Shown here piece after piece: positions 1-12,192 of a stretch of 64,000 nucleotides of DNA. The stretch spans positions 25,910,501-25,974,500 of the forward strand of contig NC_134704.1 in assembly GCF_043290135.1 (NCBI RefSeq), written 5' to 3'. Both the position numbers and the translations under genes were made by a program. Numbering within the stretch: the first letter of the stretch is position 1; the number at the start of each line of letters is the position of its first letter. The stretch is from Rhipicephalus microplus. Taxonomy: Eukaryota; Arthropoda; Arachnida; Ixodida; Ixodidae. The notes under the pieces are model-generated. The model saw nothing but the letters and a program-made list of their open reading frames with translations. It did not search any database and had not been told where the DNA came from.

Positions 1-1470
1 CGTTTGAGGTTTTGCGAAGGTTCTAGGAGAGTGTCATCTTTATCCGCGAATTTAAGATTTTCGTTCATATTTCGTCGCGAGAAATACTATTGACATATAC
101 TGTGTTATGTTTAGGCAAGCGTGAGCGGCTCACATGTTTGAAGTGAACCGAAAGCTGCTTCCGGGAAGCTGATGCCGAATGTATGAAGATGTAGTATGTA
201 TATTTGGTCGTTCATAAAGATAAACTATTTATTAATTTATTTTATTTATCAATAATATAATGTATAGACAGGGTGAGCAACAAAGCTGGTTTGCATTTTT
301 CCCCTAGATAACAAAATTCTGAGGCACAGTGTCCAGAACTATTCTAGGAGTCGCTTTTGACGTGTTCTGGGGGTGTGAATTGAATGGAAGCCGTCCTAAG
401 AATAGCGCACGTAACCGTAGAGGCGCGAAGACTGGTCGCGAGAAGAGAAGGTTGACAGATAAGATTTTCTCGGGGTAGCCCCGAAGCCAACGAGAATTAT
501 ACATACCCATAGAGTATATTAAATCCTTATAACATTGTAGGATCTACAAGACACAAGATCCAGTGATGACATCAATCAGCTCCACACTTGGAATCCTGGT
601 TGCTCGCTTAGAGAAGGAAGCTTCACCAGTTATTGGCTACAAGACGGACAATGGCGCCCATTTAAGCGCTAAGCCTAACACTTTATCAATGAACGGCGGA
701 AGATTCGGAGAGGACCGCCACAAACCATGGAGGCTTAAGGGTAAATTGTCGCCGGAGGAAGGGGCCTACCTCCCGCTGCGTCCATCCTCTCGTTTCTCAA
801 TTTGTGTTTTGGTTCGTTACTGACGCTGCTCGCGATGTCTCTTGAAACCGGCAGTAAAACAGCGTCACAAAAATCAGTACATCTGAAAAAAAAAAACAAG
901 CATTCTGGCTCTGTTAGACTCAGAGTCTCGGGTAATCACTCGGAATGGTGCGTCTCTCTTAACCTTTTGCGCGCGTTAAAGCTGGCCCATTGCACTCGTA
1001 GTGTAGCTAGGCTGTAGGGAGAAAAAAAAATAACAGCGCGACAGGGGACACAATCTTTTTCACTGAGATAAGACCACAAGTGTGCCCGTCGGCACACGGT
1101 GGCACTCTTCGTCTCGCCGGACAGTTTGCGCCGCACAGCGGGAAATGCTGCGGGGTCGCTAGGCTGAGTTTTGGGTAAGTCAATTTCGCATTCCCAGTTT
1201 ATATACACTTGGCTGCTCTCCTTTGTTTTCTCCCTATATCCTACAGGCATCGATTCACTTTCCGTGTTTCGGCCTTGGTCTTGGATTTGTTTTACTCACT
1301 GTAGAAAGCGGAAGAAGTGGCGTTGGGCCACGAGCCGTTAAAGCACTGGGTTTATGGGAGAAAACAGTTTCAAGAGTGCCATTCACATATTGTGACCTAC
1401 CTATGTACCACGCTGTTCATGCGCAACGAGCGTACTAACACGGGTGCACACCGAGAAAACTAACTGCGTC
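1..1470. other. Unannotated stretch, no gene recognised
   Basis: All frames break within about 100 codons and no domain, tRNA-like head or repeat family seen elsewhere in the window is recognisable. Only short A-runs stand out. It is probably intergenic or intronic. Confidence 0.5.
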
Positions 1471-1489
1471 ATAATAATGACGACGACGC

Positions 1490-1490
<1 letters not shown>

Positions 1491-1534
<44 letters not shown>
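1491..1534. repeat. (GAT)n trinucleotide microsatellite
   Basis: About 14 uninterrupted GAT units, bordered on both sides by GAC units (1478-1490 and 1534-1543). RTE-type LINEs in this window end in short GAT runs, so this could be an expanded retroelement tail, but no RTE coding sequence is visible next to it. Confidence 0.9.
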
Positions 1535-1544
1535 CGACGACGAC

Positions 1545-4500
1545 AAGGATCCATATCGGCCGAGAATTAGCCAGACGAACGATGAATTACTAAGTATAGA
1601 CACACTACAGAATGATAAAAATAAATAAAGACGAAAGGACGTCAACGGAAAACTTCAAGCAATGCGCAATGGCGAAATCAGAACCGACAGACCAGTGGTT
1701 AGCCTTATCGGAGCAATTAGGAATTACTTCTTGTTGTTCTGGCGCTTGTAGCCGTTCCTCCTCTTTTCGCATTCGGAGTTATCACTTAGAGATTACTCCC
1801 AGCCATGACGGTGACTGTGGAACACTAATTGTTTTTTTTTTGTGAAGATGATGGCGCCAGGAGACTTAACGTGATCATCTCAGGACGTTCAGTCTGCTGA
1901 CGTGTTTCCGTGACGGAAGTATGTCATAAAAGTTTTTCATGACCCCCCTCATAATACAGTTTCGTGTTTAAAAAATGAGACGTGACGTTCGTTGCAACAC
2001 ATTTCGATAGTGTAGTGATTCTGAAATATCTGTCACGTGTGCGTGATGTCGAAACGTCTACTCGATATTAGTTTTGATACGTATCCAAAGCACGTTCGCC
2101 ATTATGCGAAGCAGCACTTCGCCCTATCGTGGCGGAAATTTATGGCGCAATATGGTCCGCGCTTGAAATTGTGCCATAGCCGATCAAGCCTCAATATTTG
2201 TTGTTGCATTAACTGCCCCGTAAATATGAGACACTGTATAGACGCGCGTGGCTGAGTTATAAAAAAAAAATCTAAGCTCAGAAAACAAGTCTTGCGCTAT
2301 AGTTGTAGGCAAAAGGCGTCATTCACCGCAAGCCATGGAGGAGCCTCACGGTTTATTGCGTCCGAGTGTCGGCGCACGAATAAAGATGATATTTTTATCA
2401 AAAAGCTCAGTTACCATAATTGACCGATGGTCGTAACTCTCTGACAGCTTCCAGGCAACACTGTGGTTTTGTAAAATCGATGAGAATAAATTTTTGTGCC
2501 TCAGAATAAGCGGTATCAGTAGGTCCTATGAACGTGATACGTCGCCTTCACCCGGCTGTTTGAAAATAACGAAACGCTTATGCAACGCCAATGAATATCT
2601 CGGAAGCTGAGTTCACAATGTCGTCAATAAAGCCTGGAATGACGGGATAGCGAGTGGCTGGCAGAATTTTCGAAGAACGGTCTGAGGCAGAGTATACACA
2701 CTGCTCATGGCGAATGAATGTGGGGGCGATCTTAACACCTTGCCAGTGCAATCTGCTCCGCAGATTCCACCTTCATCGCCTGGGTGTGTCATGTTGCTTA
2801 ATCTTGTTACGATGCTTGAGCTTACTCTAAGCCTTATCCGAAATTCGCTTCGACTTTTTCTTTGTTGTTACTGTTGCCTTGGCGGAAAGCTCACGCAGGC
2901 TTCCAAGCACGCCTAAATGAGCGCCTACAAGCAGAGCCAGGGAAAGTGCACATTCCAAAGTTTCAGTCGGGTATACGGGTTTCTTGTTTTAGGCTGCCTA
3001 ACAACTGAACTATGTCTTGGCCAACCTGCTAAATCATTCTTGCTTAAGCTTCAGTATTCGTAAATGAAAGGTTTTGGTCGTTAAGTGAAGTAGTGATGCA
3101 AGAGGTTATGCTGTCTGTTATGCTAAATAAATGTGAGCTAATATAGTAAAAAGACATGAGTGTTCTCTTTTCAGGATTCATTATATATTTTGCTGTTATT
3201 ATTGTGACCTTTCCTTCACCCTGTGACTTCTCCCTGTGATACCTCCTTCTGCCTATTGTTGTACGAAGTGCCAGCACCGCTGGATAAGCATTATACTCGT
3301 GAATTTACGAGAGCTTTTGCGCAAATATATGTGCATCCATAGCATTAGTAGTCGGTGTGCCTCTTACGTAACTCACATTGCAACAACAGTCGCCAGAGTG
3401 ATGTACAGCTTAAAGGTGAATGTGCCATTGTATTCTTTTTTCACTCGTAATAAATTTATATACGAGGATGCAAGGTACATATTACCGAAGTAACAAACGA
3501 CAAAACCGAGACAGTTCATGCCCACCGTCTCTTGTTTTATGGATGCCCATCCGTAAAAAAAAGCAAGAACAGTAGTAAAAAGTGACATATTTGCGTAGAC
3601 CACCGCGGGAAAAAGTGTACGTTGTGTAAAAAAAAATTTGGCCCAAGGCGACCTTGTTCCTGGCAGCCATATTCCCACAAGAAATGTGGCGCTTCATTAG
3701 AAAAACAAAGTTGCGTTGTTTTGCAGTGGTTCAACTCTTCTATCGCGCGAAAGAAAATGCGCTTGAAACAGTCGGTTATTTAGACGAGACTCTATAAATA
3801 CCGGAAAACATGAAGGAAAGCCTCAGCGAGAAGCACGGGATATAAAATGAGACGACGCCTGAGACAAATCGTCTTACTACGTTCACGAGGTTCCACGACA
3901 CGCTTGTGACTTGGCCTGAAGTGATCGTTTGTCTGTCAAGTCTCGTGCAGGCTACAACGAAGGGATAAAAAACAAAATGGTAAATAAGAAAAAGGTATGC
4001 AAGTTGTTCTTCTCATGGTAATAGTTCATGTAGAGCAGCTCTGAGTTAGTCTCACCCCGGCGTCAACTCGTAAGGATGACACAGTCCTCTTTGAGGTCGA
4101 TCAAAGAGTCAATGCTGCTCGCACCGTGACTAGGGCTCCAAAGTGGTGCGTCGAGCCAAAGCAACGTAACCCGCCTTCTCCTTTCTTTTTTTCGTCTTTT
4201 TTCCCCCTTGTATAGCCTATCCCTGAAGCTCGACACCAGCAAAGCCGTTTGTAACAATACCACGAGAGCTGGGAAGACCAAGACGGAAATGGCAGAAAAA
4301 CAACAAGAACAAGAACTTAAATGATGGTCGCTTCACACTAATAATACCAAGCTTTCAGGAAGAGCAGAGCTTGGTGCCCTTCTTTGTTTCTTCTTGTTCT
4401 TCTCTTTTAAAGACGATAGTCTTTCTTGGGGGCCTTGGACGCAAAAATTTTGGTCTGTTTGTCTGTTTGTCCGCTCTCAATGATACCCCAAATGGCACCA

Positions 4501-5320
4501 AATGATACACCGAACGGTCGACCCCATCCGCAGTGCCCACCAATATTGGTCAAGATTCAGCGTTTCTACTTGTGCGATGGTCAACTAAAAAGCAATTATT
4601 GCGCATATCTGAGGCACCGTAACAAAATGTCAATATTCTGTATGTGTGTCCTTTTACTAGAAAAGGCATACATAAGTAATTCTAAGGACCGTAGCGTTTA
4701 TCACGCTGCGCTGGCAATGCAACGCTTGCACGAAAAGGAAAGTGGTGGCACCTACCCGTCGCCTTGCGTTCTACACCTTATCGCCTCCGAGACGGGCGCG
4801 CACGCCACGCGCTTCGTTTCCAAGATAACTGCCAGATAGCTAACATGTCTCTCGTGTGACGTGACTTGATGCGCTTGTTCACCTCCGCTGCACACTCGAG
4901 GCATTCTAACAAAGCGCGTCCAGAATACCATTTACCCATTTTCTTGCGTAGAACATCAAACAAACGTTTTGTTCACTCTCTCCATACGGAAAACTATCGT
5001 CTTTCGACGACATTTGCAATGTAACATGCAGATACGGGGCTAGTTATTTTTTTCCTTTAACTATATTTCTTTATTTTTATTCGTTTCTTTCTATTTATTT
5101 GTTGCTACTTCTAAGGTTCAGTGTAAGTATGTTGTGCGCCGCTGTGACGCACCCATTTTTCTTGAATCGGCTGTCGTATAGTTGTTGTAATTTTATGGCT
5201 ACATGGCGTAACCAATCTTTTCTGTTGCTGCTGAGGCAGCTCAGCTGACAAAAAGAAAGAACTAGGTCGAATGCCATCCGCAAAGACGAGTTCTTGAACT
5301 AGAGCTGTACTGTCAAAAAA
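1545..5320. other. Unannotated stretch, no gene recognised
   Basis: No open frame above about 140 codons and none resembling a known protein. The segment 4429-4620 (runs of GTCTGTTT followed by a sequence rich in CCAAATGG-like words) has the look of old repeat DNA, but I cannot name a family. Confidence 0.4.
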
Positions 5321-5322
5321 AA

Positions 5323-5406
5323 AGTTGGCTTAATGGTTGGCTTATTCATGGTTGGTTGACTTATTAATGGTTGGCTTATTAATGGTCGGAAAAAGGTTGG
5401 CTTACG
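5323..5406. repeat. Degenerate minisatellite, ~15-17 bp unit
   Basis: Five or six imperfect copies of a unit like GTTGGCTTATTAATG follow an A-run. Units differ by small indels. Confidence 0.8.
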
Positions 5407-5740
5407 AGTGTACTTAATAGACAACCGTAGCGCAGTCAGCAGATAGAAAAACGTCCCAAATCTTTCCAAATTACTAAAGATCTGTTTTTGGCCTAAACGA
5501 GAACTTTTCATCAAGCGATATCCAACGCATCGTTTCCATAAATTAGAGTACACATTGCTCTAATTTATGCACAGGGCGAATCGATCGACGCTTGGAGCTT
5601 TCGGTGCTTCGTTATAGAAATTAGTTTTGACACAGTAGCAGCTCACACAATGCGTATGTTTCGTAATGTTCCTACAAAAAGAAACAGTAATAAAGATCAC
5701 GATCCATGTCCACGTTCCTCTTAGTCCACAAACTAACCGT

Positions 5741-5783
5741 GATTGATTGATTGATATTTGGGATTTAACGTCCCGAAACCACC
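5741..5783 (-). mobile_element. Ruka-like SINE, 3' tail, left part of an interrupted copy
   Basis: On the minus strand this reads as the SINE 3' end: GGTGGTTTCGGGACGTTAAA, then a (CAAT)n tail. It stops exactly where a plus-strand SINE begins, and the rest of the same copy resumes at 6041. The last 13 bases (5771-5783) are repeated at 6028-6040 with one mismatch, so this is one half of a copy split by insertion. Confidence 0.85.
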
Positions 5784-6027
5784 TGTACCGCCGTGGTGGT
5801 CTAGTGGCTAAGGTACTCGGCTGCTGTCCTGCAGGTCGCGGGTTCGGATCCTGGCTGCGGCGGCTGCATTTCCGATGGAGGCGGAAATGTTGTAGGCCCG
5901 TGTGCTCTGATATGGGTGCACGTTAAAGAATTCCAGGTGGTCGAAATTCTCGGAGCCCTCCACTACGGCGTCTCTCATAATCATATGGTGGTTTTGGGAC
6001 ATTAAACCGCACATACCAATCAATCAA
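5784..6027 (+). mobile_element. Ruka-like tRNA-derived SINE, full length
   Basis: A Pol III-type head with an A box (TGGTCTAGTGG) and a B box region (GGTCGCGGGTTCGGATCC) is followed by the SINE body and a short (CAAT)n tail. SINEs of this kind are non-coding and depend on LINE enzymes to move. It lies inside an older, opposite-strand copy of the same family, and the 13-bp direct repeats 5771-5783 and 6028-6040 mark its insertion site. It is nearly complete. Confidence 0.9.
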
Positions 6028-6093
6028 TCCCAAAACCACCATATGATTATGAGAGACACCATAGTGAACGGCTCCGGGAATTTCTACCACCTG
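6028..6093 (-). mobile_element. Ruka-like SINE, right part of the interrupted copy
   Basis: After the 13-bp duplicated site (6028-6040) the minus-strand copy continues through the conserved SINE core (ATGATTATGAGAGACACCAT on the plus strand) and stops near CACCTG at 6093. The copy therefore lacks its tRNA head, which suggests it was 5'-truncated before the second SINE landed in it. Confidence 0.8.
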
Positions 6094-6106
6094 TTTTCTA
6101 CTACAC

Positions 6107-6192
6107 AAACTATACAATACTATACTATACTATACCAATACTATACTCTACTGTATTGTACTGTACTAATATATGGTATACTATAATATACA
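6107..6192. repeat. Degenerate TACTA/TATAC simple repeat
   Basis: Run of ACTATACTATAC-type pentamers with point changes, directly after the SINE composite. Confidence 0.75.
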
Positions 6193-6216
6193 ACTTAACG
6201 CTACGCTCTGCTAGCG

Positions 6217-6545
6217 GGCCTAGATAGCCGAGCGGTTGAGATGCTCACCTTCGGATCGTGAATACGCGGGTTGAAACTCTGCGTCGTCAAGGAATTTTTT
6301 CATCGCCAACATTTGCTTCTTTCTCTTCCTGTTACTCTTTGCATTCCTACCCGCCACGGTCGCGGGATAGAATCTCAGACGTGGCGGTAACATTTTCCGT
6401 CAAGGCGAAAATGGTTGAGGGCCGTGTGCTTAGATTTAGGTGCACGTCAAAAAAATTCAAGTGTTTGACATTTCCGGCGCCCTTCACTACGGCGTCTCTC
6501 ATAATCACAAGGTAGTTTTGGGACGTTAAACTCCAACAAATATTA
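6217..6545 (+). mobile_element. Divergent SINE with a different tRNA-like head
   Basis: The head (AGATAGCCGAGCGGTTGAGA, then CGCGGGTTGAAACTC) resembles a tRNA with A and B boxes unlike the standard Ruka head. From about 6350 the sequence rejoins the Ruka pattern: GGTCGCGGGATAGAATCTC, GGGCCGTGTGCTTAGATTTA, CACTACGGCGTCTCTCATAA and GGGACGTTAAAC. It may be a chimeric SINE, or one SINE next to a headless Ruka copy. Confidence 0.65.
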
Positions 6546-7453
6546 TTGGTATTATCTATTTATTCCTCTCTCTTTGCACTCGTTCTGTCAACCATTAGGG
6601 CTGTCACAGGTAACGCTGGAGAAACCTGTGCACTTGTTAAGGGGGTGATGCAGACGAGGATGAAGAAGGTCAAAGAGTGCGTGCCAGATCATAATAGTGA
6701 TTATTTTTTTCCCGACGGACGAATTGAGGTACTGCGTTCTGGCGTAGGCATTGCATCGCGGAAACCCGATTTCCTGCTCTCATTGTCGTGCTAGGAAGGA
6801 ACACCGCATTGAAAGCGGCGCCTTTCTATACTTCACAAACGTTGTATGTGACTATAGCTGCCTCAGCAAGCTGGCCGACAGTGAAATGTCGATCGTGCTA
6901 GCGGCACTCAAGGAGGTTTTTGCTGTGCGGCAGCTGTGGCTGTGGCTGATGCGCCAGGCACCACGAGAAATGAGAGAGAGAGAGAAAGAGAGAGAGAGAC
7001 GGAAGCTAGCACTATGCAGTGTACGTGCAGTATATGTATACTCTCTTTTAGTTTTTGTCTATGTCATGGAAAGGGAGAGCGTGTTTTATGGAACAGCTCC
7101 TTGGACAAAGTGGGTGCTGGTCCCATTTCCATAGAACACGGAGTGGTAGTTTTTATCATGCTTCTACATTTATGCGTAATCGTATCTACGGTGAACATGC
7201 GATGAAGCTGTGAACTGGTCGGTGTTGTTGTTATTGTTGTTGTATGGTTCAAGTCTTTGATTCCCGGCCAGCATGATGCTTGTAATATTGTTCACAGAGT
7301 TCACGAAGTAGTAAGCGTGAATACTGACCGTATTGGTACACCAAACATATTGATATCGCAAATTAGCAGATGCACGCGCAATTCTGTGCTTGTGACCTGA
7401 CTACCGTGCAAGGTTTAGAGACACGCGACCGTCTCTGAACTTGAGCGCCGCGA
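6546..7453. other. Unannotated stretch, no gene recognised
   Basis: Contains a GA-rich patch (6967-7002) and a short (TTG)n run near 7224. The largest open frame is 127 codons with no recognisable features. Confidence 0.4.
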
Positions 7454-7666
7454 GCCCCGCTGCGGTGGTCTATAGCGGCTAAGGTACTCGGCTGCTGACC
7501 CCCAGTTCACTGGATCGAATCCCGGCTGCGGTGGCTGGATTTTCGATGTAGGCAAAAATCAAGTAGGCTCATGTGCTCAAATTCGGGTGCACGTTGAATT
7601 GAAGAACCCCAGGTGGTCGAAATTTCCGGAGCCCTCCACTACGGCCTCTCTCATAATCGTATGGTT
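7454..7666 (+). mobile_element. Ruka-like SINE, 3' truncated
   Basis: Head CCCCGCTGCGGTGGTCTATA, B-box region GGATCGAATCCCGGC and body GGAGCCCTCCACTACGGCC are clear. The copy ends at ATGGT, so the usual TTTTGGGACGTTAAACCCC end and the CAAT tail are missing. A short tandem duplication replaces them. Confidence 0.88.
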
Positions 7667-7711
7667 GCATCAGAAAATTTGATCTTACTGCATCACAAAA
7701 TTTGATCAATA
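7667..7711. repeat. Two-copy tandem repeat, 23 bp
   Basis: TGCATCAGAAAATTTGATC and TGCATCACAAAATTTGATC lie head to tail immediately after the truncated SINE. It may be a repair scar at the place where the SINE end was lost. Confidence 0.7.
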
Positions 7712-8281
7712 CTATACGTTTCAACAAGCGTAAGACTTTATTTTTCGCATACGGTTACAGCGCTACCAATATAGAAGCAACAACATTTAGAGATGATATA
7801 AAACGTGCAGTATTTGACCATCAACCCCCCCACCTATCATGAATCGACGAATTCATAGCCGTCGACTAGGAAAATCGCCAGAGGAGTGCGATTTTAATTG
7901 AGGAGGGAAACAGCATCGTTAGTTTCTTGTCTAAAAACTGTCAACGTTCTCAAAGTAAGGCAGTAACGTAAACGATATTTCTAAAAAGGAGCCAGAAAGA
8001 AATAGCGCTGAAGGCAGCTCAAGTAGAACCGGTGTTTTGTCGCGGTCTCGATTCGCGGGATGTTCAATCTGCAAGCCGACACCATTCGTTTCGTGGAGAG
8101 TGGAGGGAAGTGGGGGGGGGAGGGGGAGCGTCACTTTTGGGGAGAGAGATGCGAATGAGTACAAGGAGGTGGGGGCTGTGACAAGGGAAGGGTGTACCAG
8201 GGAGCTCAAAGGCTCGTCTCATCAGACTTAATGGCGCCCAGCGTGCTTCTGATTACGAACAGCCGCCGTCGTCATGGCCGC
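7712..8281. other. Unannotated stretch
   Basis: No recognisable coding or repeat content apart from a G-rich run near 8113. Confidence 0.35.
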
Positions 8282-8484
<203 letters not shown>

Positions 8485-9432
8485 TAGAGTTCGCGTTCAC
8501 ACAACAAAAACAAAGCGTGCGCAACTTCAAAATGAGCACAGGAAATCGGCATCCCATTTTCGCCTTGCCATTTCTGCCATCTCATTCTCCGCTTGTTTTA
8601 TTTGTGTATGTACTTACAACACCTTCTTCAACCTCACTGTGCACACATTGGCTTTTTCCCCTTATCTTTGTGATGCCCGTATTCCCCTAGCGGCACATTC
8701 TATGTTTTTTTTCTCTCTCTCGTGTTGTATGCCCCGCTTCTATTTTAGTACACGTGTTTTTATTCGTATACGTCCTTTATCCTCCAGAGAAAGAGAAAGA
8801 GAGAGAGTGAGAAACAACTTTATTTTCCTATATCCTCCAGAATCCTTGTCTTTACAAGTCCCTCACTATTCTCCTTTCATTCTGCGTTCTCTTTCGATTC
8901 AGTGCACCGCATGCAGCCTACGGTGCCTTAGCGTTGACGCTTGGAGATGCGGTCTTTCTCCTTTGGGTGACGCGCATCACAAGCGGCTTTGCAACCGGAG
9001 TGCAAACTCTTGTCTGTGGGGATACACTTTCGCGGCTTCCTTTATAATATTCTTCGTCTTTCTCGTTTTGCACGTTCTGCTTTTAGTACATTTTTGTTTC
9101 TCATCTGCTCAAGTAATTATGCAGGACTCTACGTGCATTCGTGCTGTTGTCGTCACCGTCACCGCCATGGTATTGACGCGCCTGAGTGGTTCATGCGTGA
9201 AGTGTTATCGTGTTCTTCCAGGCTGGAAGGCCTCCAAAAGGGAGAGGGAGAGAAAGAAAGAAAGAGAAAAAAAAAACAATAGAAAAGGAAAACTCACACC
9301 TTCCCTCATGAGTTTGCCTCAGACATTTTGAAGGTGACAGCCATTTTCTTTTTTTCCTCAGTGAATGTAATGATTCCCCCTTCTCCACCTCCGAATCTTT
9401 CCTTACCTGAAGATATTTCGCAAGGCCTCTTG
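8485..9432. other. Unannotated stretch with a possible LINE tail
   Basis: No gene recognised. At 8791-8828 a GAGAGAGAGT run followed by GAGAAACAACTTTATTT resembles, on the minus strand, the 3' ends of LINEs near 49.08 and 63.17 kb (an AATAAA-like signal, then a CT-rich tail). Confidence 0.4.
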
Positions 9433-9656
9433 CCCCGCCACGGTGGTCTAGTGGCTAAGGTACTCGGCTGCTGACCTGCAGGTCGCGGGATTCAATCTTG
9501 GCTGCGACGGATGCATTTTCGATGGAGGCGAAAGTGCTGTAGGCCCGTGTGCTCAGATTTGGGTGCACGTTTAAGAGCCCCAGCTGATCGAAATTTCTGG
9601 AGCTCTCCACTACGGCGTCTTTCATAATCACATGATGGGTTTGGGGCACTAAACTC
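9433..9656 (+). mobile_element. Ruka-like SINE
   Basis: Complete head (CCCCGCCACGGTGGTCTAGT), B-box region, body and 3' end are present. It runs straight into an unusually expanded (CAAT)n tail at 9657-9750. Confidence 0.92.
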
Positions 9657-9660
9657 ACAC

Positions 9661-9750
<90 letters not shown>
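9657..9750. repeat. Expanded (CAAT)n SINE tail
   Basis: About 23 CAAT units, perfect until the final ATAT. Other SINE copies in this window carry two to four units, so this tail has expanded as a microsatellite after insertion. Confidence 0.95.
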
Positions 9751-9751
<1 letters not shown>

Positions 9752-11890
9752 TATCATCGCACTTGCGCGCACGCACGCGCACGCACGCACCCATACGCTT
9801 CGGTTATTCTAGTGAGGAATCACGTATAGGTTCAACCAATGCACGTTCTTTCGTTTACACTGTGTTACATCTACGTAATTTTGATTCGAACGCTGACACG
9901 AGAAGAAAAATTGCCCTTAGCCGCCAGATCCGCAACAATGTGACGAGATTATTTCGAGCAAATGCTCCTACCAGTCGTTATAAAAGTTATCATGCTGTGT
10001 TTCAATGCGTGACTACTGCACCTCGGTCTGGCGCTCTGTAGCGTTCGAGTACATACTTCGAAAGCCATCCTCTTGCGTCAGTCCTCTTTCCTCGCGACTC
10101 CGCGCAGGGCTTCTCTGTGGTTCGTAGCATATCGTCTCTCCTAAGTTCTAATCATGTTGTACACTCTAAGCTAAACCACGAGCACGACATCGTACCTAGT
10201 CGAAACTCATCATCTAGAGGAACGCTGACGAGTCTGCACAGGAAGACATCACCGATTCCGCGCTCACTTGTCGTATAAAACCGCACGTCTCGATTTTTCC
10301 AGTGGTTATTCATTCGTTCGAGGCTCTTCAGAGCTGAACACGTGGTGATGCAAGCTTAGTATGACGCACCGAAAAAATAATGTTCGATACGGAATGTGCC
10401 AACACAAACTCCAAATGTGAAAAAAAAAGCCGTGCAAAAAAGAGAAACCTCGGGTCTCCTTTTAGTCCATGGCATCCATGAGATAAAGCTTCCTTCTGAC
10501 CGATCGCAACGGCGCTTCTTCCCTGTTCCGTAACATCGCTTTTCATTTTTTTCTTATTAAAATCGTTGCATTTTTCCTTCCGCCATGTTATCACAGAGAT
10601 TTCGCAGGGCGTGTAGCATATGACCCCGTCGTCGCGGCGTCATTCACATAAGCGAGTTCGCGGATGATAACGACCCTGGATGGGTGGTTCAAACGAGTGG
10701 CCATTTGTAATGCCTTCTCTCTCTTTCTCTCCCTCATTCAACAGCAATCGTATACCAGCCTCTTGTGAACTCATTCACACAAACTCGTGCCCAATAAGGA
10801 ATAAAGCATTTCGCGACTTCACTTGTGCACCAGAAGCCGGTTTTTCTTTTGGGTATTTTTTTTTCGCACCCATAACACGATGTGGGACGTGCCCAAGCAG
10901 CCAAAGCCTACGCCTTTATGAAAAAAAAAAAACATACGGGGCCATCGCTGCCTCTTCTTCGCGTTGTCGCTGCTTCTCACCGAAGGAGCAGCGTTATACA
11001 CCAAGGGCAAAATCTGCACTGACGTCCCAGACACAGCATAGGCACGCACAGGGTTTCTCTTCAAGGGGGGAAGGGGAGGTGGCGGAAGGTTCATTGCAGC
11101 ACCTCCTCCCTATTAGGTCAATGTACGGGTCTGACTTTGCCTCTCACCCCCCTCCCCCACGCTGGCGTAACAGCACGGGTGGTGGCTAGTTTAGGAGGTT
11201 GTTTGAAAAATATGGCCCGTACAATATTCTGTGAGAATAGTTTATTCCATGATATCCACGAAAACTGAGTCCTGAATTCACATGACAAAATTCGCTCTAA
11301 GAATTTCTGATATCACTGAAAATCCTCTTGACTAGTAGTCATTCATCACTGAAGGTCTATTTATTTATTTATTCGTAATTAGTGTCATTCGAAAAAAATG
11401 TTGGATACACTATCCCTATTCAGTACGACTTAGCATTTTTCCAGTATTTTAATATTTTACTTGTTTTTTTTTTCGGTGAGCAAATAGTGTAGAGAGGTGC
11501 CCCTCCGAAAACCACATCGTTTTCTTTCCTTGGCGCGTAAATTTATTGTCCCACCGCGCATCTTACAGTTTAATAAATACCCATACGTTGACGCATTCAC
11601 GACGCATTTAACGCTATAGGGATGGCCTTCCTGTCTCTATTCACTACTACAGTAATATACTCCTGATAAGAGTATTATTTTGCCCATGAAGTTGTTTGTA
11701 AATTATTAGAAGAAACCAATGCGATTTTCAACTTGACTGACTTATGGGAACTATTCTGCGACTTTCGGCCAGCCATTAGCAAACACATTTTGCGTGGTGG
11801 TACGCCTACAGACCCATCTTTGCCGTTTGAGATGAGTAGTTGAGCATAAACTGATAGCCCCGTGCACTACTTTAGGGGCGAAGGTGCTTA
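9751..11890. other. Unannotated stretch; isolated TATA-like word
   Basis: No gene recognised. A 169-codon open frame at 10680-11189 is low-complexity in places and has no family resemblance. CGTATAAAACCGC at 10272-10284 is TATA-like, but I see no convincing initiator or open frame about 30 bp downstream. Confidence 0.35.
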
Positions 11891-11900
11891 TGATTGAGCA

Positions 11901-11971
11901 ATGTCCCCTGTCCGTCAGAGGACACGCTTGGCACATACCTATTCTAGAGCGGGTATGTGCCACAGGGGATG
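11901..11971. repeat. Hairpin (nested inverted repeats)
   Basis: GGCACATACC (11930-11939) pairs with GGTATGTGCC (11952-11961). Outside it, ATGTCCCCTG (11901-11910) pairs with CAGGGGATG-type sequence at 11963-11971. It stands just before the GACG minisatellite and may belong to the same old mobile element. Confidence 0.7.
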
Positions 11972-12003
11972 CGAGATGGTGGTACTACGTCTGTGCGTCC
12001 ATT

Positions 12004-12192
12004 AGATGAACGCACAGACGGACGCACGGGTGGACGGTCAGACAGACTAGCAGACGGACAGACGGATGGATGAATGCACGAACGGACGGACAGGTGGATT
12101 GACGTACGGACGGACGCATGGACAGGCTAACGAACGCACGGACGGACGAATGGATGGCCGTACGGACGGAAGCAAGAACGAAAGGTCGGACA
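12004..12192. repeat. GACG/GACGGACG minisatellite
   Basis: Dense degenerate array of GACGGACG-like units with AATG and AGAC variants. Open frames across it on both strands are repeat artefacts. Confidence 0.9.

Noticed and set aside
10272..10310. TATA-box promoter at 10.27 kb
   Set aside because: TATAAAA is present, but no initiator, open frame or donor is positioned to support it.
10680..11189. 169-codon plus-strand frame
   Set aside because: No domain, no codon pattern and interrupted by homopolymer-like stretches; likely chance.
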